DNA from: CAYPOY01 sp964412395
GTDB lineage: Bacteria; Chloroflexota; Anaerolineae; B4-G1
NCBI GenBank assembly: GCA_964412395.1
Contig: CAYPOY010000065.1
Location: 1-20,462 of the forward strand
Reading direction: 5' to 3'
Length of the DNA: 20,462 bases
In this document: positions 1-7,536 of the stretch, in pieces
Layout of the letters: each line of letters starts with the position of its first letter
Numbering within the stretch: the first letter of the stretch is position 1
The notes under the pieces: model-generated
Databases searched by the model: none
What the model saw: the letters and a program-made list of their open reading frames with translations, nothing else
What the model was told of the DNA's origin: nothing
Program-made: the position numbers and the translations under genes

Positions 1-54
1 GGCTATTTAGTATTTTGGATTTTAAACTGTGTATTGTGCTGAGTAATAATAACT

Positions 55-1743
55 ATGGACATACAAAACTGGCGCGGGTGGGGGTGGGGAACGCTGGACC
101 AGGACTACTCACTGGAGGGCCGCCCTGCCTTCTGGCCTATGCTCCAAAAGTGGCTCGAACTGCCCGATGAGGCGATCGAGCACGAGATGCTGCCCATCCC
201 CCTTGAGGAGATTCCGCTGCGGCCGCCACGCCTGGACGGCCCACTGCTCTCATCTCTGCGCAAACTGCTGGGTGAGGAGACGGTGCGTACCGACAGGCAG
301 ACCCGCGTTGAGCACGCCTACGGCAAATCCTACCGCGACCTGATCCGCGTCCGCGCTGGCCACATCCCCCATCCCCCAGATGCCGTCGTCTACCCCGCCG
401 ACCAGGGACAGATCGTCTCCCTGTTGGCGTGGGCCACCGACCGTGACATCGCGGTCATTCCCTTCGGCGGTGGCAGTTCTGTCCTGGGTGGCGTCGAGCC
501 AGCCCCCGGCGACCGCCCCACGATCACCCTCGATCTGGCCCGGCTGGATCGCGTGCTTTCGGTGGACCCGGTCTCACGCACGGCCCGCATCCAGGCCGGC
601 GCGACTGGCCCGGAAGTGGAGGCCCAACTGAACGCCCAGGGCTTCACGCTGGGCCACTTTCCTCAATCCTTCGAGTTCTCTGCCCTCGGCGGCTGGATCG
701 CCACCCGCTCGGCAGGTCAGAACTCTATCGGCTACGGTAAGATCGAGGCACTAACCCAGGCCGTGCGGGTCGTCACCCCGGTGGGTATCATTGAGACGAA
801 GGATACGCCTGCTACTGCCGCCGGCCCCAGCCTTCTGGAACTGCTCATCGGTTCTGAGGGCACCTACGGCGTCATCACTGAGGCCACGATGCATATTCAC
901 CCATTGCCGGCGGTGCAGGACTACCGTGGCATCCTCTTCCACAGCCTGGAGGACAGCGTCGCCGCTTTCCGTGACCTGATGCAGAGCCAGACTCTGCATC
1001 CGGCCATCGTACGCCTGTCGGACGCGCCTGAGACTGCCACCCAAGTTGTGATGAGCCATGAGCATCATGGCCTGCGCCGATTGACTGACAACCTGACCGA
1101 GTGGTACATGAAGGTGCAGGGATATGATCTGACCACAGGCAGCACCTTGATGCTGTTGGGTTTCGACGGGGACGCCAAATGGACCGTTCAGCAGTGGAAC
1201 CTGGCGCTGAGAATATGCGGTGACCATCGGGGCCTCTCGCTGGGGCGGGCAGTGGGGCGGTCGTGGATGCGCGACCGCTACGCCCAGCCCTATCTGCGCG
1301 ATACGCTTCTCAGTCACGGCGTCATGGTGGACACACTGGAGACGGCCACTACCTGGTCGAACCTGATGCACCTCTACGAGGCTATGATCAGCGCGATGAA
1401 GGGGACCATCGCTGCCACCGGCGGCGGCCCGGGCTACGTGATGACCCACATCTCTCACGCCTACGAGTACGGCGCTTCGCTCTACTCGACCTTTCTGGGC
1501 TGCCAGGTGCCTGACCCCAGCTCGCTGGTTAGACAGGCCCAGTGGCAGGCAGTCAAGCAGGCCACCACTGAGGCCATCTTGGCCGCTGGCGGTACGCTGA
1601 CCCATCACCATGGCGTAGGCCACGACCATGCACCTTGGCTTGAGGAAGAAGTCGGCCTACTGGGTGTGAAAGTGCTACGGACACTCAAGCAGACTTTTGA
1701 TCCCACTGGCACCCTGAATCCTGGCATCCTGCTGCTTTCGTAA
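55..1743 (+). CDS. FAD-binding oxidase, alkyldihydroxyacetonephosphate synthase-like
   Basis: 562 aa, no signal peptide. Seen: an N-terminal WGWG motif (residues 8-11) as in alkyl-DHAP synthases; a PCMH-type FAD domain from about residue 105, with the pyrophosphate-binding stretch PFGGGSSVLGG at 136-146; a GSEGTYGVITEA stretch at 267-278; a C-terminal HHH triplet at 517-519 followed by GVGHDHAPW; and the closing FDPTGTLNPG motif of FAD_binding_4 oxidases. Known: the eukaryotic enzyme swaps the acyl chain of acyl-DHAP for a fatty alcohol to start ether-lipid synthesis, while bacterial relatives are often annotated only as FAD-linked oxidases. The next gene follows after 13 bp and acts on glycerol-3-phosphate/DHAP, which fits a glycerolipid role (inference). 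The ATG at 55 is taken because WGWG follows it closely. No clear Shine-Dalgarno precedes it; the 54 upstream bases are AT-rich. A D-lactate or glycolate dehydrogenase-like role is less likely but possible. Confidence 0.85.
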   Translation: MDIQNWRGWGWGTLDQDYSLEGRPAFWPMLQKWLELPDEAIEHEMLPIPLEEIPLRPPRLDGPLLSSLRKLLGEETVRTDRQTRVEHAYGKSYRDLIRVRAGHIPHPPDAVVYPADQGQIVSLLAWATDRDIAVIPFGGGSSVLGGVEPAPGDRPTITLDLARLDRVLSVDPVSRTARIQAGATGPEVEAQLNAQGFTLGHFPQSFEFSALGGWIATRSAGQNSIGYGKIEALTQAVRVVTPVGIIETKDTPATAAGPSLLELLIGSEGTYGVITEATMHIHPLPAVQDYRGILFHSLEDSVAAFRDLMQSQTLHPAIVRLSDAPETATQVVMSHEHHGLRRLTDNLTEWYMKVQGYDLTTGSTLMLLGFDGDAKWTVQQWNLALRICGDHRGLSLGRAVGRSWMRDRYAQPYLRDTLLSHGVMVDTLETATTWSNLMHLYEAMISAMKGTIAATGGGPGYVMTHISHAYEYGASLYSTFLGCQVPDPSSLVRQAQWQAVKQATTEAILAAGGTLTHHHGVGHDHAPWLEEEVGLLGVKVLRTLKQTFDPTGTLNPGILLLS

Positions 1744-1756
1744 AGGAGAGACGAGC

Positions 1757-3397
1757 ATGGCGGAAACTTCCCCGAACCGCTCCTTCTCTGCTGCTATCCG
1801 CCAGGAGAATGTAGATCGCCTGGCCCAGGAGGAGTTTGATCTGTTGATCATCGGTGGTGGCATCACCGGCGTGGCGGTGGCCCGCGATGCGGTGATGCGT
1901 GGCTTCCACACCGCCCTGGTTGAAAAGGGCGATTTTGGCAGCGGCACCAGCAGTCGCTCTACGCGGCTCATCCACGGTGGCATCCGCTACCTGGAATACG
2001 GCGAATTCAAGTTGGTGTTCGATGCCTGCAGCGAGCGGCGTATAATGCGCAAGATTGCCCCCCGACTGGTGCGCCCGTTGCCCTTCCTTTACCCACTCTA
2101 TCGGGGACAGAAACCGGCCCCCTGGAAACTCCGCGCCGGGATGGTACTGTACGACGCGCTGAGTCTCTTTCGTAACGTGCAAAACCACCGCTGGCTGCGC
2201 CCAGCAGAGGTGCAGCAACGCGAGCCGCTGGTTGCCGGGCGGGGTCTGCTTAGCGCCGGCCGCTACTACGACGCCCAGGTGAACGATGCCCGCTTGACGC
2301 TGATGACCGCCAAGGCTGCCCATCTCCACGGCACGGTGATGACCAACTACGCCCGCGTAGTCAGACTGATGAAAGCGGGAGGACGTGTCGTCGGCGCCCA
2401 CGTCCTGGATAAAATCAACGGGCGGGAGGTCGAGGTCCGGGCCAGGATCGTCGTAAATGCTACCGGCGTCTGGACGGACGATGTCCTGGAACTGGACGAG
2501 CGCCGCAAGAACCCGATGATCCGTCCAACCAAAGGTGTTCACCTGCTGGTTCCCCGTGCACGGCTAAACAGCCAGCACGCCGTTATATTTACCGTTCCTC
2601 GGGACAGGCGACACATCTTCCTCATTCCCTGGGGCGACTTCGCTCTTATCGGCACCACCGATACCGACTACCAAGGCGACCTGGACAACCCTGCCGCCAC
2701 CCTGGACGACGTTGAGTATCTGCTGGAGGCGGTACTGCACACTTTTCCCGGTGTGCAGCTTAAGCGCGACGACATCATTAGCACTTTTGCCGGTCTGCGC
2801 CCACTCGTATCTGCCCCAGGCAGCCCGTCCACGCTCTCCCGTGTACATGTGATTGTGGAGAATCCATCTGGCCTTATCACCATCGCAGGCGGCAAACTGA
2901 CCACACACCGGCTGATGGCCCGTCAACTGACCGACTGGCTCCAGAAGAGACTGGCAGAGGAGTTTGGCATCCATGCTCGATCCGAGTGCCGCACCAAAGA
3001 ACCCCTGGAGAGCGCACAGATCGAGTATGTGCGAGTGAGCGGTGTGGATGAACAGGTTAGCAAGCATCTACTGGATGCCTATGGCAGTGACGCCACGTGG
3101 GTGCTGGCCTACGCGGAGGAGAACTCTCGCCTGGGGGAGCGTATCGTGCCGGAATTATCCTACCTGATGGCAGAGGCTCTCTATGCTGTACAACACGAGA
3201 TGGCGCTGACGCTGTGCGATGTGTTTGTCCGACGCACTCATATGATCTACGAGACGAGGGATGGGGGAGTAGGGCAGGCTCGTGCTGTGGCCGAACTGAT
3301 GGCCCCACGCCTGGGCTGGGACGAGGTGGAGATCGAGCGCCAGGTGGCCGACTACGCCGCACAAGTGGCCATCACCCAGGATTGGCGGGAGGGGTAA
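1757..3397 (+). CDS. glpD: FAD-dependent glycerol-3-phosphate dehydrogenase
   Basis: 546 aa, usual length for GlpD/GlpA. It oxidises sn-glycerol-3-phosphate to DHAP with FAD, passing electrons to the quinone pool at the inner face of the membrane. Seen: the dinucleotide-binding motif GGGITG (33-38) preceded by hydrophobic LLII; the family stretch SSRSTRLIHGGIRYLE (65-80); a central DAO domain with TKGVHLLVPR, GTTDTDY and the LITIAGGKLTTHR region; and a C-terminal DAO_C helical domain ending in the RRTHMIYE and GW..VE..V regions. The start ATG has GGAG at 1745-1748, 8 bases upstream. The gene lies 13 bp after the alkyl-DHAP-synthase-like gene with no terminator between, so the two are probably co-transcribed. 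Pairing a DHAP-producing enzyme with an enzyme acting on acyl-DHAP suggests ether-lipid or glycerolipid metabolism instead of simple glycerol catabolism; no glycerol kinase or facilitator is in the window. Confidence 0.9.
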   Translation: MAETSPNRSFSAAIRQENVDRLAQEEFDLLIIGGGITGVAVARDAVMRGFHTALVEKGDFGSGTSSRSTRLIHGGIRYLEYGEFKLVFDACSERRIMRKIAPRLVRPLPFLYPLYRGQKPAPWKLRAGMVLYDALSLFRNVQNHRWLRPAEVQQREPLVAGRGLLSAGRYYDAQVNDARLTLMTAKAAHLHGTVMTNYARVVRLMKAGGRVVGAHVLDKINGREVEVRARIVVNATGVWTDDVLELDERRKNPMIRPTKGVHLLVPRARLNSQHAVIFTVPRDRRHIFLIPWGDFALIGTTDTDYQGDLDNPAATLDDVEYLLEAVLHTFPGVQLKRDDIISTFAGLRPLVSAPGSPSTLSRVHVIVENPSGLITIAGGKLTTHRLMARQLTDWLQKRLAEEFGIHARSECRTKEPLESAQIEYVRVSGVDEQVSKHLLDAYGSDATWVLAYAEENSRLGERIVPELSYLMAEALYAVQHEMALTLCDVFVRRTHMIYETRDGGVGQARAVAELMAPRLGWDEVEIERQVADYAAQVAITQDWREG

Positions 3398-3399
3398 AC

Positions 3400-3427
3400 T
3401 TGGCTTCTGAGGCAACATAGGTATAAT
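3400..3427 (+). promoter_or_regulatory. Sigma70-like promoter for the MBL/TPR gene pair
   Basis: TTGGCT (3400-3405) and a perfect TATAAT (3422-3427) are separated by 16 bases and lie just after the glpD stop. The start codon at 3459 is about 30 bases downstream, giving a short leader with AAAGAGG at 3444-3450. The exact -10 makes this credible; the -35 and its spacing are only fair. Confidence 0.6.
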
Positions 3428-3458
3428 TACCTCGAATCACTATAAAGAGGTATTGTGT

Positions 3459-4112
3459 ATGGAGATTACATGGTACGGACAAACCTGTTTTCGGCTGAGC
3501 GAGCGGGGTCAGGCGACTGTCGTGACCGACCCCTATCCGCCTGACACCGGCCTTACCTTTCCCCGACCCCGCGCCAATATCGTCACCGCAAGCTACGATG
3601 ATCCCCAGTGTCGCTACACATCTGGCGTGCGGGGACCGTTCAAATTACTGGATGGCCCCGGCGAGTACGAAATCGGCGGCGTGTTTATCACCGGCATCTC
3701 CACCTTTGCCGATGGCAAGCGTGGAGCTTCGCGTGGCCTGAATACGGTCTTCACCTTTAACTTCGGCGGCCTGACTATATGTCACCTGGGGAGGCTGGGC
3801 CACGTGCCCGCTCAATCTCAAGTGGAGAACCTGGGCACCGTGAATATCCTGCTTGTGCCCGTGGGAGGCAGCGGAAGCCTCAGCCCTGCCCGGGCCTCCG
3901 AGGTCATAAGCCTCTTCGAGCCAAGTCTAGTCATCCCGATGTACTACAAGGTGCGGGGGCTGAAAGTCAGCCTCGGCACCCTGGGTCGCTTTCTGAAAGA
4001 GATGGGCCTGGAGAAGGTGGACAGCCAGGAGGTGCTCAAGATCAGCCGGACCAGCCTGTCAGAGGAAACTCACATCGTCGTCCTGGAACCCAAACAACAA
4101 AACGGAGGATAA
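3459..4112 (+). CDS. MBL-fold (UlaG-like) protein lacking metal ligands
   Basis: 217 aa, usual size for the short UlaG-like/COG2220 MBL-fold proteins. The ATG at 3459 is preferred over an upstream TTG at 3453: AAAGAGG (3444-3450) is 8 bases from the ATG but only 2 from the TTG, and the family typically starts ME(I/V)TW.G. Fold landmarks are present: TDP at 23-25, the LLDGPGEYEIGGVFITGI stretch at 63-80 and LLVPVGG at 131-137. The metal-binding positions look replaced: Tyr46-Asp47-Asp48-Pro49-Gln50-Cys51 where HxHxDH-type sequence is expected, Arg112 in HLGRLGH instead of HLGDLGH, and Tyr162 in IPMYYK instead of IPMHYK. The expected residues come from memory of the family. It probably keeps the fold without hydrolase activity (inference). 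Its stop is 1 bp from the TPR gene start, so the two are translationally linked. Confidence 0.8.
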   Translation: MEITWYGQTCFRLSERGQATVVTDPYPPDTGLTFPRPRANIVTASYDDPQCRYTSGVRGPFKLLDGPGEYEIGGVFITGISTFADGKRGASRGLNTVFTFNFGGLTICHLGRLGHVPAQSQVENLGTVNILLVPVGGSGSLSPARASEVISLFEPSLVIPMYYKVRGLKVSLGTLGRFLKEMGLEKVDSQEVLKISRTSLSEETHIVVLEPKQQNGG

Positions 4113-4113
4113 G

Positions 4114-4920
4114 ATGCAAAAGTCTCATATACTTGTCATTGTACTGCTTGTCGTTGTACTACTCGCGCTGGCTCTGGGTGCTCGCTATTTGCTTGCCCCT
4201 CAAAACGAAACTACAGGCCTGGATGAGCTGCTAGAAACGGGTCGTGCCCATCTGGAGGCAGGTGAATACGCCGAAGCTGTCGCCGATCTGGAGGCCGCAT
4301 CTGAGGAGGATCCGGGCAGCAGTGAGGCCCATTTCCTGTTGGGGCAGGCTTACAACCGGACTGGTGACCTGTTGAAAGCAGCGGAAGAGTTTCGTACAGT
4401 GCTGGCGCTCGACCCCGACAATGCCGCCGCACACCACAACCTGGGTGTGACCTACTTCCAATTACAGGACCCCAGCACTGCTGTCGCTGAGTTCAAGGCG
4501 GCCCTGGGATTGGACCCTGATGACCCCGACACACATTACCAACTTGGCGCGACTTACCTCGTCCTTGCGCTCTCGGGAGCCGACCCTATGGCCCCGTCCG
4601 ACCCGCAGATTCTGGAGCAAGCAGTCACCGAGTTTGAGGCCGCGCTGGGATTGGAAGAGGATATGCCTGAGGCACTCATCGGCATGGGGAACGTCTACAT
4701 TCAGCAAGCAAACTACGCAGCCGCTATCGAAGCGCTACAACGAGCTATCGAGCAGGTACCGACCTCGCCAGAGGCATACTACGCGCTGGGAGAGGCATAT
4801 GCCCAGAGCGGTGATACGGCGGGCGCTTGCGAGGCGTATAGCCGTTTCCTGGAGCAGAACCCACCGCCAACCTGGCGGACCCAGGGTGAGCAGATGATGA
4901 CTGCTCTGGGATGTCCATAA
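4114..4920 (+). CDS. Membrane-anchored TPR protein
   Basis: 268 aa. Residues 5-27 form one hydrophobic segment after a short Lys-containing start, with no cleavage site or lipobox, so it is probably an N-terminal anchor with the rest outside the cytoplasm. From about residue 36 to 252 there are five or six tetratricopeptide repeats, with typical A..LG.AY..(G/L)D...A...F..AL.LDPD periodicity (about 36-69, 70-103, 104-137, 138-182 with a 12-residue insertion, 185-218, 219-252). TPR arrays bind other proteins; no catalytic motif is seen. GGAGG at 4104-4108 lies 5 bases before the ATG and overlaps the stop region of the MBL gene, so both are read from the promoter at 3400. The partner is unknown; the dead-looking MBL-fold neighbour is one candidate (inference). 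Confidence 0.85.
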   Translation: MQKSHILVIVLLVVVLLALALGARYLLAPQNETTGLDELLETGRAHLEAGEYAEAVADLEAASEEDPGSSEAHFLLGQAYNRTGDLLKAAEEFRTVLALDPDNAAAHHNLGVTYFQLQDPSTAVAEFKAALGLDPDDPDTHYQLGATYLVLALSGADPMAPSDPQILEQAVTEFEAALGLEEDMPEALIGMGNVYIQQANYAAAIEALQRAIEQVPTSPEAYYALGEAYAQSGDTAGACEAYSRFLEQNPPPTWRTQGEQMMTALGCP

Positions 4921-4939
4921 ACGGCCGACGTACATATGA

Positions 4940-5089
4940 CTGGACTTTGGACAAAATCATAGCGGTGATCAGAAACCCGTTTTCTCGCTCAGAATTGTCC
5001 CTTTTTGCGTCCGAAAAGACCCCACTCGAGCGGGTTCCACCTGCAAAGTCGTCAGAAAACGGGTTTCTTCAACTTTGTCCAAAGTCCCA
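4940..5089. repeat. MITE-like inverted-repeat element (about 150 bp)
   Basis: Two nested pairs of perfect inverted repeats. The outer arms are GGACTTTGGACAAA at 4942-4955 and its complement at 5074-5087 (14 bp). The inner arms are AGAAACCCGTTTTCT at 4971-4985 and its complement at 5054-5068 (15 bp). The central 68 bases show no gene. A hexamer ATATGA sits at the same distance on both sides (4934-4939 and 5090-5095) and could be a target-site duplication. The layout fits a non-autonomous transposable element between the TPR gene and the small gene at 5115. A weak 64-codon reading frame across it is not considered a gene. The parental transposon family was not identified. Confidence 0.65.
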
Positions 5090-5114
5090 ATATGAGGACC
5101 GTTAAGGATTGAGA

Positions 5115-5414
5115 ATGTTCAAACTGCTGATGTCCTGGAATATCCGGCCGGGCCAGGAGGACGAGTACTTCGAATTCGTTACACGGGAATTTGGGCCAGG
5201 GCTGATTAAACTTGGAGTCCGGCCCACCGATGCCTGGTACACCCAGTACGGTGACCATCCACAGATCCTTCAGGGTGGCGTTGTGGAAGACCTGGAGAGT
5301 CTGCAGCGCGTTCTCGCTTTAGAGGAATGGCGCAAGCTGAAGAGGAAACTACTCACCTATGTAACCGATTACAGCCAGAAGATCGTCCGTGCCAGCGGGG
5401 GCTTCCAATTGTAG
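5115..5414 (+). CDS. Small conserved protein, dimeric alpha/beta-barrel-like
   Basis: 99 aa, soluble, no signal. The start ATG at 5115 is preferred over a TTG at 5109, because AAGGA (5104-5108) is 6 bases from the ATG. The order beta (MFKLLMSWNI), helix with acidic E/D-rich face (GQEDEYFEFVTREFGPGL), beta (TDAWYTQYG), beta (ILQGGVVEDL), helix (LESLQRVLALEEWRKLKRKLL) resembles ferredoxin-like dimeric alpha/beta-barrel proteins of the NIPSNAP/ABM type. I recognise this as a type often seen in Chloroflexota, but no function is known to me. It lies 25 bases after the MITE-like element, so its promoter is either inside that element or further upstream. It is followed by a hairpin terminator region. 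Confidence 0.7.
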   Translation: MFKLLMSWNIRPGQEDEYFEFVTREFGPGLIKLGVRPTDAWYTQYGDHPQILQGGVVEDLESLQRVLALEEWRKLKRKLLTYVTDYSQKIVRASGGFQL

Positions 5415-5454
5415 TGGGTATGGCGGGGAAAAGAGCCTCCACATACCTCACACA

Positions 5455-5489
5455 TTAAAAGCGGGCGTGGCTACAGTAGCCACGCCCGC
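5455..5489 (-). terminator. Hairpin terminator between convergent genes
   Basis: GCGGGCGTGGCT (5461-5472) pairs with AGCCACGCCCGC (5478-5489) around a 5-base loop. On the minus strand the hairpin is followed by TTTTAATG (AAAA at 5457-5460 on the plus strand), the expected Rho-independent pattern for the zinc-ribbon gene. On the plus strand no T-run follows, so it may also slow transcription from 5115-5414 but is weaker there. Confidence 0.75.
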
Positions 5490-5509
5490 CTGTCTGTACG
5501 TGAAGTCAG

Positions 5510-5800
5510 CTATTCGCCCTTTGCGCTGCCCTCGCCAGCAGATTTGCCCTCGCTAGCGGACTCGCCCTTCCCGGAAGTCTTCGGCGGCTTCCTGGTGCTC
5601 CTTGTCCCTGAGGTAGATGATTTAGCCCGGTTGTCGGTAACGTAGAAACCCGAGCCTTTGAAAATGATGCCCACAGGCTGGATCAGGCGGTGCACCTTGC
5701 CCCCGCACTCAGGGCAGACCTTCACCGGCTCGTCATTTATATGCTGCCGGCACTCGAATCGCACACCACAAGCCTCACACTGATACTCGTACAACGGCAT
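5510..5800 (-). CDS. FmdB-type zinc-ribbon protein
   Basis: 96 aa. The protein opens MPLYEYQC and has a rubredoxin-like zinc knuckle with Cys8, Cys11, Cys29 and Cys32 (C-x2-C...C-x2-C), the hallmark of FmdB/CxxC_CxxC_SSSS proteins. A hydrophobic core (LIQPVGIIFKGSGFYVTDN) follows. The C-terminal 40 residues are low complexity, rich in Ser, Lys, Gly and Glu, and likely disordered. FmdB was first named near formamidase genes, where it was proposed as a regulator; its role in most bacteria is unknown. It has its own promoter (5823-5851), a GGGAGG ribosome site 10 bases from the ATG, and a terminator after the stop. It is divergent from yifB. Confidence 0.85.
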   Translation of the reverse strand: MPLYEYQCEACGVRFECRQHINDEPVKVCPECGGKVHRLIQPVGIIFKGSGFYVTDNRAKSSTSGTRSTRKPPKTSGKGESASEGKSAGEGSAKGE

Positions 5801-5822
5801 ATCTCACTAACCTCCCAGGTGC

Positions 5823-5851
5823 ATTATACCGCGAACCGGTTGCTTATGCAA
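5823..5851 (-). promoter_or_regulatory. Sigma70-like promoter for the zinc-ribbon gene
   Basis: On the minus strand TTGCAT (5851-5846) and a perfect TATAAT (5828-5823) are 17 bases apart, the ideal spacing. The ATG at 5800 lies about 22 bases after the -10. One of the best promoter matches in the window. Confidence 0.75.
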
Positions 5852-5921
5852 GCGACCACATTGGGGGATTTTCGAGGCAGAACAGGGGCGAAAAATCAAC
5901 CCCAAAATTCACTATGCCCAC

Positions 5922-5950
5922 TTGCCCCCTTTCCCCCTCTGTGCTACACT
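5922..5950 (+). promoter_or_regulatory. Candidate promoter for yifB
   Basis: TTGCCC (5922-5927) and TACACT (5945-5950) with a 17-base spacer, 36 bases before the yifB ATG. Both boxes deviate from consensus, so this is moderate evidence. The start codon has AGGAG at 5976-5980, 6 bases upstream. Confidence 0.45.
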
Positions 5951-5986
5951 ATCCCCAGCACACCACACTACCCTTAGGAGCCATAT

Positions 5987-7510
5987 ATGCTCGCCAAAGT
6001 CACCAGTTGCGCCCTGGTGGGCCTGGAAGGAGTCATCGTTGAGGTGGAGGTAGATACCTCCCGTGGGATGCCGTCGCTGGTCATCGTCGGCCTGCCCGAC
6101 GCTGCGGTCAAAGAATCGAGCGAACGGGTGCGGGCGGCGGTCAAAAACTCTAGCCTGGTATTCCCCGGTAAACGCATCACCGTCAACCTGGCCCCGGCCG
6201 ACATCCGCAAGGCCGGGCCATCCTACGACCTGCCCATCGCTGTGGGGGTGCTCATCGCCTCGGAACAGGCGTGGCCCCAGGCTGTCGAGGACGCGCTCTT
6301 CGTCGGCGAACTCTCCCTCGACGGCTCCGTGCGCCACGTCAATGGCATCCTACCCATTGCCGCGCTGGCCCACCAACAGTCCATCCGCCGCGCCTTCGTC
6401 CCCGCCGTTGACGCCCCCGAGGCGGCCCTGATTGACGGTCTGGAAGTCATCCCGGTCGAACACCTGGGCCAACTGGTGGCGCACCTGCAGGGACTGCGCT
6501 CGATCCCGCCCTACGAGTCCGACCTGGACCCATCCTCGCTGCCGCCTCCGCAGTACGCGGCCGACTTTGCGGAGATCAAGGGACAGGAGCACGTCAAGCG
6601 GGCACTGGAGGTGGCGGCGGCCGGGGGACACAATGTGCTGATGACCGGTCCACCCGGCGCAGGCAAGACGCTGCTGGCCCGCTCGATGCCCTCCATCCTG
6701 CCCACGATGACCATCGAGGAAACGCTGGAGGTGACCAAGATCTACAGCATCGCAGGGTTGTTGCCCCCGGACACACCGCTTATCCAGCACCGCCCTTTCC
6801 GTGCCCCCCACCACACCATCAGCCACGCCGGGCTGGTCGGCGGCGGCCATTTTCCCCGCCCCGGCGAGATCAGCCTGGCCCACCGGGGAGTGCTCTTCCT
6901 GGACGAACTGCCCGAGTTCGGCACACGCACGCTGGAGGGGCTGCGGCAGCCGATTGAGGACCGCAAGGTGGTGATCTCGCGCGCCACCGGCACGCTGACC
7001 TTCCCGGCCAACTTCATCTTTGTGGCGGCGATGAACCCCTGCCCGTGCGGCTACTACGGCGACCCGACGCACGAATGTACCTGCAGCCTCTCGACCATCA
7101 GCCGCTACCAGAAGCGCATCTCCGGACCGCTGCTGGACCGCATTGACATCCACGTCGAGGTGCCACGGGTGGACTACCAGAAGCTGACCGACGAGCGGCT
7201 GGGGGAGCGGTCGGAGGCGATCCGGGCGCGGGTGGAACGGGCACGGGGAGTGCAACGCCAGCGTTTTGCTGATACGCCGCTCTCGTGCAACGCAGGAATG
7301 GGGCCGACCGAGGTGCGGAAGATCTGCCAGTTGGACGAGACCGGCCGGGGGCTGGTGCGGGCCGCGATGCAGCAACTCCAGATGAGCGCCCGCGCCTTTC
7401 ACCGCATCCTCAAGCTGTCGCGCACGATTGCAGACCTGGCGGGGAGCGAGCGCATTGAGACTGCGCACTTAGCGGAGGCGATCCAGTACCGGCCACGGCG
7501 GGTGGTCTGA
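5987..7510 (+). CDS. yifB: YifB/ComM family Mg-chelatase-like AAA ATPase
   Basis: 507 aa, full length for the family. Residues about 1-170 form the ChlI-like/Lon-protease-like N-terminal domain (opening MLAKVTSCALVGLEG; VGLPDAAVKES at 34-44). The AAA core has Walker A GPPGAGKT at 221-228, Walker B GVLFLDELPEF at 301-311 and the Cys-rich MNPCPCGYYGDP stretch near 347-358. The C-terminal Mg-chelatase lid carries the SGPLLDRIDIHVEVP motif. Known: ComM homologues are hexameric helicases that help branch migration of incoming single-stranded DNA in natural transformation; a link to magnesium chelation is historical. No competence genes are adjacent. It converges with the serine hydrolase gene at 7537; the 26 bases between show no hairpin. 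Confidence 0.92.
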   Translation: MLAKVTSCALVGLEGVIVEVEVDTSRGMPSLVIVGLPDAAVKESSERVRAAVKNSSLVFPGKRITVNLAPADIRKAGPSYDLPIAVGVLIASEQAWPQAVEDALFVGELSLDGSVRHVNGILPIAALAHQQSIRRAFVPAVDAPEAALIDGLEVIPVEHLGQLVAHLQGLRSIPPYESDLDPSSLPPPQYAADFAEIKGQEHVKRALEVAAAGGHNVLMTGPPGAGKTLLARSMPSILPTMTIEETLEVTKIYSIAGLLPPDTPLIQHRPFRAPHHTISHAGLVGGGHFPRPGEISLAHRGVLFLDELPEFGTRTLEGLRQPIEDRKVVISRATGTLTFPANFIFVAAMNPCPCGYYGDPTHECTCSLSTISRYQKRISGPLLDRIDIHVEVPRVDYQKLTDERLGERSEAIRARVERARGVQRQRFADTPLSCNAGMGPTEVRKICQLDETGRGLVRAAMQQLQMSARAFHRILKLSRTIADLAGSERIETAHLAEAIQYRPRRVV

Positions 7511-7536
7511 CGGGCGCTCAGCAAGTGCATCTCGCA

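Noticed and set aside
751..1629. Long antisense open frame within the alkyl-DHAP-synthase-like gene
   Set aside because: It mirrors the codon structure of the sense gene, which has clear FAD motifs; no motif or ribosome site in the antisense frame.
4911..5105. 64-codon plus-strand reading frame after the TPR gene
   Set aside because: It runs straight through the nested inverted repeats of the MITE-like element, has no ribosome site and no recognisable protein pattern.
5461..5489. Hairpin at 5461-5489 as a repeat or CRISPR-like unit
   Set aside because: Single copy, placed between convergent genes with a T-run on the minus strand, so it is a terminator.
6350..7468. Long antisense open frame within yifB
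   Set aside because: Same reason: GC-rich third-position effect opposite a full-length AAA ATPase; the Arg/Gln/His-rich translation fits no family.
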